Source of the DNA: Acidimicrobiia bacterium
Lineage (GTDB): Bacteria; Acidobacteriota; Vicinamibacteria; Vicinamibacterales; UBA2999
Assembly (NCBI GenBank): GCA_016871375.1
Contig: VFYY01000013.1
Location: forward strand, 1 to 43,115
Direction of reading: 5' to 3'
DNA: 43,115 nucleotides
Shown here in pieces: positions 7,340 to 15,619 of this stretch. The position numbers and the translations under genes were made by a program. A model generated the notes under the pieces. That model did not search any database, was not told where the DNA came from, and worked only from the letters and a program-made list of their open reading frames with translations. The stretch's first letter is position 1, and each line of letters starts with the position of its first letter.

Positions 7340-9925
7340 CTACCGCGCGTTCGCAACTCGCCAGGTGCCGGTGATCGCGCTTGGCGAGTTGCAGCGATAC
7401 GTTCCGCTTCCCGCCCTCGGGCTCGCGGTCATGGTGCCCGTCCAGGCCGAGCCCGGGTCGGGAATCATCTGCACGGGGCAGGACCCCGTGAACGAAACTC
7501 CGCCAGCGCTGTCGACCGTGCCAGTCAGCGAACTGTCGCTGGCCGTGATCCGGCCGCTTCTGACCACGAAGAAGCCCGTCAGCGTCCTCGTGCTCGTCTG
7601 TCCTCCGCCGACGGGGAACGTGTACGTGAAATCGTAGGTGCCGTCGAACCCTCCCGAGGGCGTTGGCGATGGCGACGGCGCCGGGCTCGGTGTCGGCGTC
7701 GTCCCGCTCTGCGTGACGTTCACCGTTCTCGTGGCGATCAGCATCGAGCCGACACGCTGCGCCGACGTGGCGTTGGCGCCAACCGAAAAGCGGACGGAGC
7801 CGTTTCCGGGACCGCCGCTCACGGAGGTAATCGTGATGTAGCTGGATTGCGAGGCCGCCGTCCAGCTGCAATCCGACTCGGTAGTCACGTTGACGGTGCC
7901 CGAGCCGCCCGCGGCCGGCGAGGTGAAGCCGGTAGGCGACACCGTGTAGGCGCAGGGCGTCGAGCGCTCCACGGTGAGGACCGCGGCGTTGCTGGTCCTC
8001 TGATCGGCTGATGCGGTGATGCGCGCCGTGCCGGCCTTGATCGCGCGCACGCCCCCCGTGTCGCGGTCGATCGTGGCAACCGCCTCGTTGTCCGATTTCC
8101 AGAAGATGCGGGGCGCAGGCGAGTACGGCTGGTTATCCCCGCCGTACGCGGTCGCGCGGAAGCTGGTGGCCTGTCCGGCGCGAATCGTCTGCGCGGGTGG
8201 GGTGACGTCGATGCGCGAAATCCCGATGGGGACCATCCGGATCGTGACCCGCGTCTCAGCCCCCTCGCCTGCAACCGTGGGGTATTCGAACTTCGTCCGG
8301 TACCCGCGGGCGATGGCCTTGAGCTGATACTCGCCGCGCGGGATCGGCTTCGTGGCAAAGAACCCATTGGAGGTCCAGACCATGTAGCCGTGGATGTCTT
8401 CGGGCGGCGCTGGCACGAACTCGATGCGCCCCGTGATCCTCTGCTCCGGCTTCGTGGCATCGACGAGTGACCCGCTGATCAGCCCACGCGGCCGGGGGTT
8501 CAGGAACGTGTCCTCGGTCGGCTCTTCGAGCGCCGTGAACGAGACCATCGATTCCGTGTAATTCCTGAGGGCGTTCGGCGCTCCGGGAATCCGCACGATG
8601 GTGACGCGAAGCGTCTGGTTCGCCGTGTAGCCCTTCGCGTACAGGAGGTTCTGCACGCCAAGCCAGCCGACATCCCGGTACGTCGTGACCCTGTCGATGT
8701 TCCTGGTGAACAGGCCGAACAGCTGTTTGGCTTCCCAGATCGTGCCCACGATGCTGTCGGTCCCCAGCTTCTTGAGCAGGACCTGCACGGCGAAGTCCTG
8801 GACCTGGTCCTGTCCGCTGTCGAGCGCGGGATTGAAGTCGCCTGCGGACAATTCAGCGACGGTGATCTCCCTTTCGACGACGATCTGTGCCGCCCGCGCG
8901 CTGTTCAGCAGCCGCTCCGCGGTGTCCTGCACGTTCTGCCACGCGGAGGCCGCGACATTCGTCACCGCGTCGGTGATGATGCTCGAGGTCCTGCCGTCCT
9001 CGGCGCGCCGCGCCGCCGGTACCGGAACCTGCACGGGGCGCACCGCGCGCCCCTCGATCACCGAGGCGGGGACGACCGGCACGCGCACGGGCGCCATACG
9101 GGTGAAATAGCGGCCGTCGCGATCGACGAGGGCCGCGACCGCGACGCCGTTCGGATCGCTGAACAGGTAGGCGCTCGTGCCGGGTATGGCCGCGCCGGTG
9201 ACCTCGTCGGAAAACTCCACGGACAGGGTGCGGGTGCCGTTGACGGTAAACGTGGCCGTACCGGTGGCGTCGGTGCGGGCGGTGTACTGCCGCACGGTGT
9301 TCGGCGCCGCGGGCGGCGGCTCCGGGTTGCCCTCGCCGTACATCGAGATGGCGCCGGAAATGTCGTCGAGCGTCAGCGTGTCCTGGTCGCCGACCGTCGA
9401 GTTCATGAGCGCCGGTACCGTCTCGTCGTTGCGGTCGGGTGAGCCGAGGCCGATGCCGAACCCGAGCTGCTGGAGGCCGACGCGCACGACATCCTTGACA
9501 TCGGCGCGCCACGCGCCGCAGTACGCGTTCCAGTTCCACTTGCTGTTGAAGGTGATGTCGAACTCGACGCGGCGGTTGGTGCGCGTGTCCACCCAGCGCG
9601 TCGTCGTGGCGAGCGTCGTCTCGTCGAATGCCCGGCCGAAGACGGTATCGGACAGCACGACGTTGTTGATGTCGTTGCCGTCTCCGATCTGCGCCGTCGA
9701 ACCGCGGACCGGCACGAACCGGATGCGGCCGAGGTACTGGTTCCACGTGTCGATCGCCGTTTCGAAGGCTGCGTTCAGGCTCGCGCTGCCGTCGAGGAGC
9801 GGGCCGGCGGGGCCGCCAAGCTGCTCGTGAACCTCGATCGTCCCGTCGGGCCACAGGCGCTCGGGGTTCGGGATGAAATAGCCCCGAACGGCCGCCACGC
9901 CGCACGCACACGTCAGGAGCGTCAC
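7340..9925 (-). CDS. Secreted matrixin-like pseudoprotease with Big_2 and BACON domains
   Basis: 861 aa from GTG 9925, 7 bp after the upstream stop and preceded by GGGGGA; a short hydrophobic N-terminus (VTLLTCACGVAAV) could be a weak signal. Residues 20-185 align with matrixin-type zinc proteases (FNSKWNW, then PALMNSTVGDQD and DDISGAISMYG). However, the HExxHxxGxxH site reads QQLGFGIGLGS (152-162), with all ligands and the catalytic Glu replaced. A middle region of unknown fold follows, then a Big_2-like Ig domain (about 590-680), a BACON-like domain (about 685-765), a TPTPSPAPSPSPTPS linker, and a C-terminal beta domain of about 100 aa. It is probably co-transcribed with the 192-aa secreted protein and lies divergent from the first HTH-membrane regulator. 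Confidence 0.8.
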   Translation of the reverse strand: MTLLTCACGVAAVRGYFIPNPERLWPDGTIEVHEQLGGPAGPLLDGSASLNAAFETAIDTWNQYLGRIRFVPVRGSTAQIGDGNDINNVVLSDTVFGRAFDETTLATTTRWVDTRTNRRVEFDITFNSKWNWNAYCGAWRADVKDVVRVGLQQLGFGIGLGSPDRNDETVPALMNSTVGDQDTLTLDDISGAISMYGEGNPEPPPAAPNTVRQYTARTDATGTATFTVNGTRTLSVEFSDEVTGAAIPGTSAYLFSDPNGVAVAALVDRDGRYFTRMAPVRVPVVPASVIEGRAVRPVQVPVPAARRAEDGRTSSIITDAVTNVAASAWQNVQDTAERLLNSARAAQIVVEREITVAELSAGDFNPALDSGQDQVQDFAVQVLLKKLGTDSIVGTIWEAKQLFGLFTRNIDRVTTYRDVGWLGVQNLLYAKGYTANQTLRVTIVRIPGAPNALRNYTESMVSFTALEEPTEDTFLNPRPRGLISGSLVDATKPEQRITGRIEFVPAPPEDIHGYMVWTSNGFFATKPIPRGEYQLKAIARGYRTKFEYPTVAGEGAETRVTIRMVPIGISRIDVTPPAQTIRAGQATSFRATAYGGDNQPYSPAPRIFWKSDNEAVATIDRDTGGVRAIKAGTARITASADQRTSNAAVLTVERSTPCAYTVSPTGFTSPAAGGSGTVNVTTESDCSWTAASQSSYITITSVSGGPGNGSVRFSVGANATSAQRVGSMLIATRTVNVTQSGTTPTPSPAPSPSPTPSGGFDGTYDFTYTFPVGGGQTSTRTLTGFFVVRSGRITASDSSLTGTVDSAGGVSFTGSCPVQMIPDPGSAWTGTMTASPRAGSGTYRCNSPSAITGTWRVANAR

Positions 9926-9932
9926 GGCGCGC

Positions 9933-10511
9933 TCATCGCCGTCCCCCCGCTGCCTGCGCGAGCGTCTGCAGCACGAGCGCTTCGAAGTCGGCATACGCCA
10001 TTGGTCCGGGCGCTCGCGGCAGTACTGACCGCCTGCTGATGCCGCCTGACAGGCTCGTGAACGCCCGGCCGTCGTGCGTCAGCACGCGAGTCGTCCGGTT
10101 GACGCGATCGTCGGCGATGCGGAAGCGGCCCTGGTGGAACCCGACCAGCGGGCTGACGGCTCTCGGCGTCGCCGACAGGAAGAGCACGTCGCGATCCCCG
10201 GCACGGAACTGCGGCATGCCGTCGACCTCCATGACGAGGCCGCCAATGTCGCCGCCGAGGAACTCGAGCTGTATCTCGGGGCCGAACTGTCCCTTGAGGA
10301 CGCGGTCCACCTTGAACGTGACGACGCTGACGATGTGCTTCCCCTGCGGGCTCGTCTCCCAGGTCGGGCGAACCGCGACCACCTGGCCGAGAAAAACCCG
10401 GTCGGCGGTCGTGACGATTTCCTCGAAACTCAGGGACCGCACCGCCTGGGCTGACGTGAGCGACGTTCCGAACAACAACGCGAGGGCGAAAGCCAGAAGC
10501 CGGGTATGCAT
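9933..10511 (-). CDS. Secreted protein of unknown function, 192 aa
   Basis: 192 aa from ATG 10511 (MHTRLLAFALALLFGTSLTSAQA), a clear Sec signal peptide with a likely cut after AQA. The mature part begins VRSLSFEEIVTTADRVFLGQVVAV and has alternating strands (HIVSVVTFKVDRVLKGQ, EIQLEFLGG, GDRDVLFL). This pattern recurs in exported proteins that accompany matrixin-like genes, where an adherence or inhibitor-like role is sometimes guessed. Upstream in-frame Met codons exist but would bury the signal peptide. The next gene starts 7 bp downstream, so the two form an operon. It starts 129 bp from the divergent regulator at 10641. Confidence 0.78.
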   Translation of the reverse strand: MHTRLLAFALALLFGTSLTSAQAVRSLSFEEIVTTADRVFLGQVVAVRPTWETSPQGKHIVSVVTFKVDRVLKGQFGPEIQLEFLGGDIGGLVMEVDGMPQFRAGDRDVLFLSATPRAVSPLVGFHQGRFRIADDRVNRTTRVLTHDGRAFTSLSGGISRRSVLPRAPGPMAYADFEALVLQTLAQAAGGRR

Positions 10512-10573
10512 GGGGTTCCTGACGACCTGGGTCATGGGGTTGTCATCGACAAACGGGCACGTCAGCATGGCGT

Positions 10574-10586
10574 GCCGTCCGACGGC
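10574..10586. promoter_or_regulatory. 13-bp inverted repeat in the first divergent intergenic region
   Basis: GCCGTC-C-GACGGC is a perfect 6-1-6 dyad in the 129-bp gap between the divergent starts at 10511 and 10641. It is a reasonable operator candidate for the adjacent HTH regulator. A dyad of the same 6-1-6 geometry but different sequence lies upstream of the third paralogue (19464-19476), while I find none in the second gap. In GC-rich DNA such dyads also arise by chance. Confidence 0.3.
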
Positions 10587-10640
10587 CGTCAATCGTCAAG
10601 TGCGCGCAATAGGGCTCATCGGGTGGAAAATGGGCGGGAG

Positions 10641-11915
10641 ATGGTGGATTCGAATGGGACGCCCGGCGAACGCCTCGACTCCTGGAAGGCGATTGCCGAC
10701 TATCTGCATCGAGACGTGGCCACGGTACGGAGGTGGGAGTCGCTCGGCCTGCCGGTTCGGCGCGTGCCTGGCGGGCGCGGCCGGTCGGTGTTCGCCTTCA
10801 CGACAGAAATAGACGCTTGGCTGACGGCGCCGCCGTCCGAGAGCGCGCCGCCGCCGCCCACTGCCGTGCGGCCCTGGCACACGTGGGTGGCCATCGGGAT
10901 CCTGATCGGAGCCGTCGTCATGCTCGTGCTGCGTCCGGGGCAGGTTCCCGCCGCCGCGGAGACGCTCCGGATCGAGGCCACGCCTGAAGGCGTTTCGGCG
11001 TACGCGATGGACGGGTCGCGACAGTGGACACACCTCTTTCCACCGACCGAGAAGATCGCGCTTTCCACCAACGGCATGGCGACGCGCGTGATCACCGCCG
11101 AGCCGGCGACCGTCTACGCGATGACCTCGTATTACGTGCAGCGCGACGACGACCGTGCGAGGAGCGGCGCGCTGATGGCGTTGACGCCGGGCGGTGGCGA
11201 GCTCCTGCGGTCGTTCTCGTTTGACGACGAGGTCGTCTTCGGCGGCAAACCCTTCGGCGCGCCGTGGGCGATGACGACGTTTGCGGTGGATGATTCAGGC
11301 GGCGAGCGCCGCATCGCGGTCGCGGCGCATCACTACACCTGGGATCCCAGCCTCGTCACCGTGCTGGACGGCGAGTTCCGGCGCGGCGCGACGTTCGTCC
11401 ACGCGGGCTGGGTTGAACAGCTCCAGTGGCTTGCCCCGGGGCGGTTGCTCATCGGCGGCTTCTCGGAGTCGCGCAACGGCGGCATGGTGGCGCTGCTGGA
11501 TCCGGCGGCGATGAGCGGCCAGGGTCCGGAGGAACCCGGTACGCGCTATCACTGCGAGCGGTGCGGAACGGATCGGCCCCTGCGCATGATCGTGATGCCG
11601 CGCACCGAGCTCAACATCGTGACCACGCACCGCTTCAACCGGGCAGTGATCGAAGTGACCGCTGACCGTGTCATCGCGCGGACGATCGAGGTCGTGATGG
11701 ACGAGAGCAGCGCGGCCGAGGCGGTCTACGAGTTCACGCCGTCGCTGGAGCTGCGCGACGCGGAATTTGGCGCCCGCTACTGGGACCTGCACCGGTCGCT
11801 GGAGCTGGCGGGGAAGCTGGATCACTCGCGCGAGCAGTGTCCAGACCGCGACGGCCCCCGCCAGATTCAGGTCTGGGAGCCGTCGACGGGCTGGACGACC
11901 GTGCGTCCTCGCTAG
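10641..11915 (+). CDS. Membrane-anchored HTH regulator, paralogue 1
   Basis: 424 aa from ATG 10641 (GTG 10644 or 10623 also possible). Residues 10-61 (RLDSWKAIADYLHRDVATVRR, then GLPVRRVPGG and FTTEIDAWL) form a MerR/excisionase-like winged HTH. A Pro-rich spacer leads to one membrane helix (82-97). The outer domain (100-424) is beta-rich, with the blocks HHYTWDPSLVTVLD, FVHAGWV, GGMVALLDP, a CERC pair (C305, C308), VMPRTELN, and the C-terminal HSREQCPDRDGP (C400). The same blocks occur in paralogues at 15620-16900 and 18133-19440. It should be a one-component transmembrane regulator with DNA binding inside and sensing outside. It is divergent from the secreted protein and pseudo-matrixin operon. 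Domain order is seen; the regulatory role is inferred. Confidence 0.85.
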   Translation: MVDSNGTPGERLDSWKAIADYLHRDVATVRRWESLGLPVRRVPGGRGRSVFAFTTEIDAWLTAPPSESAPPPPTAVRPWHTWVAIGILIGAVVMLVLRPGQVPAAAETLRIEATPEGVSAYAMDGSRQWTHLFPPTEKIALSTNGMATRVITAEPATVYAMTSYYVQRDDDRARSGALMALTPGGGELLRSFSFDDEVVFGGKPFGAPWAMTTFAVDDSGGERRIAVAAHHYTWDPSLVTVLDGEFRRGATFVHAGWVEQLQWLAPGRLLIGGFSESRNGGMVALLDPAAMSGQGPEEPGTRYHCERCGTDRPLRMIVMPRTELNIVTTHRFNRAVIEVTADRVIARTIEVVMDESSAAEAVYEFTPSLELRDAEFGARYWDLHRSLELAGKLDHSREQCPDRDGPRQIQVWEPSTGWTTVRPR

Positions 11916-12340
11916 CGTCCGCGCTGCGGATGGAAGTTGACCCGGATCGTGGTGTGGTCGCCGCAGCGCACGTGCACCGGCCGCACCGGGGGCGTGACGA
12001 AGTATCCATCCGGCGCCGAGAACCGCAGCAGGTAGTTCCCGGCGTCCACCGACTGCGGTTCGCCGATCGGGACGGGGAAGGTGCCGATCACGTCGCCCGT
12101 GTCGGCGTCGATGACCGTTGTCATCACCTCGGCGAACACGACGCTCCGCGCCTGGAGCACGAATTGCCGCGGGCCGCCCGCCATGTCGGCGCCGAACGTC
12201 CGGATGATCTCGGCGATGTGCGACACGGCGACGTCCAGTCCGCAAACGCGGCCGCGGTCGCAGGCGCCGGATTTCACAACACAGCCGGGACGCACGCCGG
12301 GCGCCGCCGGCACGACCGGAACGACACCGACGCCCGACAC
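11912..12340 (-). CDS. Hypothetical beta-domain protein
   Basis: Up to 142 aa; GTG 12340 is the farthest possible start because a TGA lies just upstream (12344-12346). The first 25 residues are low-complexity Pro/Val/Gly. From residue 30 on (CGLDVAVSHIAEIIRTFG, ARSVVFAEVMTTVIDADTGDVIGTFPV) it looks coding, and the C-terminal half resembles a PEGA-like or carboxypeptidase-regulatory-like strand pattern (DAGNYLLRFSAPDGYF, RCGDHTTIRVNF). Cysteines at 20, 27, 33 and 126 might pair if it is exported, but no good signal peptide is evident. Its TAG and the stop of the convergent regulator share one CTAG (11912-11915). An original upstream part may be lost. Confidence 0.5.
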   Translation of the reverse strand: MSGVGVVPVVPAAPGVRPGCVVKSGACDRGRVCGLDVAVSHIAEIIRTFGADMAGGPRQFVLQARSVVFAEVMTTVIDADTGDVIGTFPVPIGEPQSVDAGNYLLRFSAPDGYFVTPPVRPVHVRCGDHTTIRVNFHPQRGR

Positions 12341-12410
12341 CGGTCAGCAACCGGCCCAGCCGGCACCCGAGCAGCAGCCGCAGCGTCAGCCGTAGCGTCC
12401 GCGCCTGCCG

Positions 12411-12938
12411 CTACTGCTTCTGCAGGGTGACGATGTCCTCTTCGTAGAGGCAGCCCGTCGGCCCTTGAGCCCAGTAGTTCTGGCCCGAGAAAGAGCCCGT
12501 CAGCGTATTCGTGGCGGTGTTGATCTCGGCGCGCCCCTGCATGTCAATACACGCGCGGTCTCCCCCTGCGGCCTTCAGCGTGACCTTGTAGGCGATGGTC
12601 GTGCCCGGCCGCTGACGCTTGAACTCGAGCGTGCACGTCGACGTCCCGCACGAGTGCACGTTGGTCAGGTCACCCTTGTGGTCCTGAGTGAGTTGCAGCT
12701 CGATCGGGCCGCTGCCGGGATACGGCACGATGACGGTGCCGGTGCCGCTCCACAGCCCGGAGCCGTCGAAATCCACCGGCTTGTCGGCGGGCGAGAACGT
12801 GTCGGGTGCGGTGCTGCGCACCGTCGTCGGCGTGAATCCGAGCACCGATTGGGCGTCAGGTGCAGTCTGTGCGCACCCTATCGCGGCAAGCGCCATCGCC
12901 GCCGCAAGTCCACGCGCGTTCACTACCAAAGTACGCAT
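12411..12938 (-). CDS. Putative lipoprotein of unknown function
   Basis: 175 aa. The N-terminus MRTLVVNARGLAAAMALAAIGC ends in a lipobox-like AIGC (C22), suggesting lipid anchoring. The mature part is a beta-rich single domain with two likely disulfide pairs (CGTSTC near 97-102, and C131/C163) and a C-terminal GCLYEEDIVTLQKQ. The repeated GxWSGTGTV and GSFSGQNYW patterns suggest a calycin-like barrel, but I cannot assign a family. It lies about 25 bp downstream of the large NHL-propeller gene on the same strand, so both may be one transcript. Confidence 0.7.
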   Translation of the reverse strand: MRTLVVNARGLAAAMALAAIGCAQTAPDAQSVLGFTPTTVRSTAPDTFSPADKPVDFDGSGLWSGTGTVIVPYPGSGPIELQLTQDHKGDLTNVHSCGTSTCTLEFKRQRPGTTIAYKVTLKAAGGDRACIDMQGRAEINTATNTLTGSFSGQNYWAQGPTGCLYEEDIVTLQKQ

Positions 12939-12962
12939 CAGAGACTCCTCGTGTCAGTGGTA

Positions 12963-15476
12963 TTACGGGACGACGGCGGCCGGATACGTGGTGAAGACGG
13001 TCGCGTTCTCGTAGCGAAGCCCGAGCGCGCCCAGCGGCCCGCCATTGGTTTCGACGTCGATGGTTCCTTCGAACTCCTCGAAGCCCGGGAACAGCTGCCG
13101 GACGAACTGCGCGAGATACCCGCGTGCCGGTAGTGTGGGCGCCGTCGACGCGACGACCTGGCCCGACGCGTCGCGGAGCAGAATCGTCGTGGCGACGCTC
13201 GAGTCGTTCGGGTTGTTGATCGCGATGCCCGATTCAGTGGATGCGGCGTTGCTGACATAGACGCGCAACCGTATCGCGGGCGACGCGGCCCAGACGGCCG
13301 CCTCCGAGCGGATCGCACCGTCCGTCATCGACTGCAACACCACGATCGCATCGATTGCTGCGGGAGAGGTGAGACGCGCCCAGCCCCACCGCGTCTCCGC
13401 GGCGGTGCCGGCGGTGACCACGCGCTCGACGCCTCGCGGGGGCAGCGAGATCGCCAGACCCGTTGACGTCCCCCCGCGAACCGGCAGCGCCAGCGGGGAG
13501 CCGTCCGGGCCGAAGAAGCTCATGGTCGCCGTCGTCGCCGCGTTGGTCGGGTTCACGAGCACGAACTCGGTGCGGTAGGAGCCACCGTCAGCGATATGCG
13601 GATAGTCGCGTCTCACGGCTGTCGAGACCGGAAGGGCCACGCCGCTGAAGTGCGTCTGCCGGCTTGGGTGCTCGAGATGTCGCACAGGAGGGAGCAGCGT
13701 GAACACGGCATCGCCGGCGTGCTCGTACCGGATCGCCGTGGCCACGGCTTTCCGCAGGCCGACGCCGGCATCAATCTCGAGCGTGCCCTCGAACCCCGGT
13801 CCCGCCTCCGGAAAGAGCTGTGACACGAAGTGGACGACGTGATACCCGGGCGGGTTTCCTCGGATCGGCGCCGTTCCGATCGTCGCGCCGCCTTTGCTCC
13901 GCAGTGTCGCGGTCATCGTGATCCATCCCGGTTCGCAGGTGTCGCATGGCGGCGGCGGAGGCGGCTCGCGTCCTTCAGGACGCGGATTGTCGAAGATCAG
14001 CGCGGTGCGCGCATCGTGCGTGTTGTCCACGTAGATCGTGAAGTGATCGGCCGGATCGAACGCGGGCACCGCGGCCTGGCTCGTCACCGTGCCGCCGCGC
14101 GTGGCCTGGAGGATCGCGAACGCCGCCAGATCGTCGAGGCTGCGCAGGCGCGCGTACCCGGTCACCGCTTCCGCGGCGCCTTCCGCCGACAGCCGCATCG
14201 TGCCGTTCGGAGCGATGGTCCGCTCGAAGGAGCTGGCCGCGACGCCGTCGACGGTCACCGTCATCGGGCCATCGCACGGCCTGCCGCAGACGCGGTTGTT
14301 CCCGCGGACCAGCGCCACGGTTGCCGCCACGGCCTCCGTCCCGGTATTGACGGCGATGAGCGTCGTGCGGTGCGTGCCGCCCGCAGCCACGAGCGGCACG
14401 ACGCGGAGGTACGGAATGACGGGCCCGCGGCCGATGACGAGCATGCTCTTGGTGGCGCTGAACTCGAGGTCGCGGCCCTGGAGCTCGCGGTTGCCGAAGC
14501 TCACCCAGCCGGCGCCGGTCATCGAATCGACCCGGACGTACCGGTCGTTGCCGGTGTCCGCGACGTGGATGCGGTCCGTCGTGTCGACGACGATGCCGTG
14601 GGGGGCCGCGAACTGCCCGATGCCGCTGCCGTACGAGCCGAGCGTGATCCAGCCGGATCCCGTCATGTCGTCGACGCGGACAATGCGGTGGTTGTACTCG
14701 TCGGCGATGTAGAAGCGCCCGTGCCGGTCGAACGTCATCTCCATCGGCTGGTTGAACTGGCGCACGCCGTTGCCGAACGACCCGAGCGTGACGAGGCCGC
14801 GCCCCGACATGTCGTCGATGCGGATGATTCTGTGGCGGCCGTTGTCGGAGAGGTAGATGCGCCCCCGCGCATCGAGCGCCACGGCGCGCACCTGGAACTG
14901 CGTGTCGCCAGGCATTGCGAACGTCGTCCACCCCGCGCCGTCCATGTTGTCGATGCGGACGATGCGCCACGGATTGGACGTCGCCGCGTAGATGCGGCCG
15001 GCCCCGTCAAAGGCGACGTCATGGACTCCGTGCGTGGACTGGACGCAGCCATCCTGCCGTCCCAGCGGCGCCAGGATGTTGCTGCCGGAACCGGCGAACG
15101 CCCGCCAGCCGGTGCCCGCCACGTCGCCCATCCGCACGATCCGTCTGTTGTCGCGATCCGCAAGATAGAGAAGTCCGGCTGCGTCGAGTGCCACGCCGTT
15201 GGGGTTATAGAACGTCAACCCGGGTGCCGTCGGTCCCGCCTCCCAGCCCGTCTCGCTGATCTCGGTGATGCGGATCACCCGGCCCGGCCCCACGCACGGT
15301 CCCAGGAACGACGGCGAACGGTTGAAATGCGTGAGGACCATCGCGTCGTCGGGCGGTAGTGCCCGCGGTGCGGTGATCGGCAGGACAGGACCTGCCTGCT
15401 GTGCCGCCACCAGCGTGCCGGCCAGCAGCGCCACGCAGAAGGCCAGCGGGCGAAGAGCAGAGCTCGAGTCCGTCAT
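12963..15476 (-). CDS. Secreted NHL-repeat beta-propeller protein
   Basis: 837 aa with a signal peptide (residues 1-25, cut near VAAQQ). Residues 50-335 hold about six NHL-type blades with the recurrent pattern GVALDAAGLLYLADRDNRRIVRM, FDRHGRFYIADEYNHRIVRV and VDTTDRIHVADTGNDRYVRV, forming a propeller. From 345 to the end there are three copies of a beta-sandwich unit marked by YRTEFVLVNPTN-like, GWARLTS-like, and PxGYxxxFVxQLFPxxxxFEGTxxx-like segments. A PPPPPPCDTCEP linker sits near 515. Such C-terminal units recur in exported acidobacterial proteins and may mediate surface association. It is divergent (143 bp) from the second membrane regulator and probably co-transcribed with the lipoprotein gene. 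Confidence 0.88.
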   Translation of the reverse strand: MTDSSSALRPLAFCVALLAGTLVAAQQAGPVLPITAPRALPPDDAMVLTHFNRSPSFLGPCVGPGRVIRITEISETGWEAGPTAPGLTFYNPNGVALDAAGLLYLADRDNRRIVRMGDVAGTGWRAFAGSGSNILAPLGRQDGCVQSTHGVHDVAFDGAGRIYAATSNPWRIVRIDNMDGAGWTTFAMPGDTQFQVRAVALDARGRIYLSDNGRHRIIRIDDMSGRGLVTLGSFGNGVRQFNQPMEMTFDRHGRFYIADEYNHRIVRVDDMTGSGWITLGSYGSGIGQFAAPHGIVVDTTDRIHVADTGNDRYVRVDSMTGAGWVSFGNRELQGRDLEFSATKSMLVIGRGPVIPYLRVVPLVAAGGTHRTTLIAVNTGTEAVAATVALVRGNNRVCGRPCDGPMTVTVDGVAASSFERTIAPNGTMRLSAEGAAEAVTGYARLRSLDDLAAFAILQATRGGTVTSQAAVPAFDPADHFTIYVDNTHDARTALIFDNPRPEGREPPPPPPCDTCEPGWITMTATLRSKGGATIGTAPIRGNPPGYHVVHFVSQLFPEAGPGFEGTLEIDAGVGLRKAVATAIRYEHAGDAVFTLLPPVRHLEHPSRQTHFSGVALPVSTAVRRDYPHIADGGSYRTEFVLVNPTNAATTATMSFFGPDGSPLALPVRGGTSTGLAISLPPRGVERVVTAGTAAETRWGWARLTSPAAIDAIVVLQSMTDGAIRSEAAVWAASPAIRLRVYVSNAASTESGIAINNPNDSSVATTILLRDASGQVVASTAPTLPARGYLAQFVRQLFPGFEEFEGTIDVETNGGPLGALGLRYENATVFTTYPAAVVP

Positions 15477-15619
15477 ATGACTGGCGAAACGCGAGGATGG
15501 ACCTGGACGGACGCCTCCCTCAAGCGGCGAATGCGGGCATTAACGGACGGGCCACCAGGTTCCGCTTCTTTCCGGGGGATCGGCTGGCGTCCACACATGG
15601 TAGGGTGGGCACTCCTGAC

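Noticed and set aside
12081-12395. Plus-strand gene ending in a Pro/Gln-rich tail (TPTPDTGQQPAQPAP)
   Set aside because: Only the tail looks natural. The upstream part is a shadow of the minus-strand frame, with no RBS. The minus-strand reading is better but not certain.
13830-15359. Long plus-strand open frame of over 500 codons opposite the NHL-propeller gene
   Set aside because: Arg/His/Asp-rich composition without domains, as expected antisense to a repetitive high-GC gene; the minus-strand frame has a signal peptide and clear NHL repeats.
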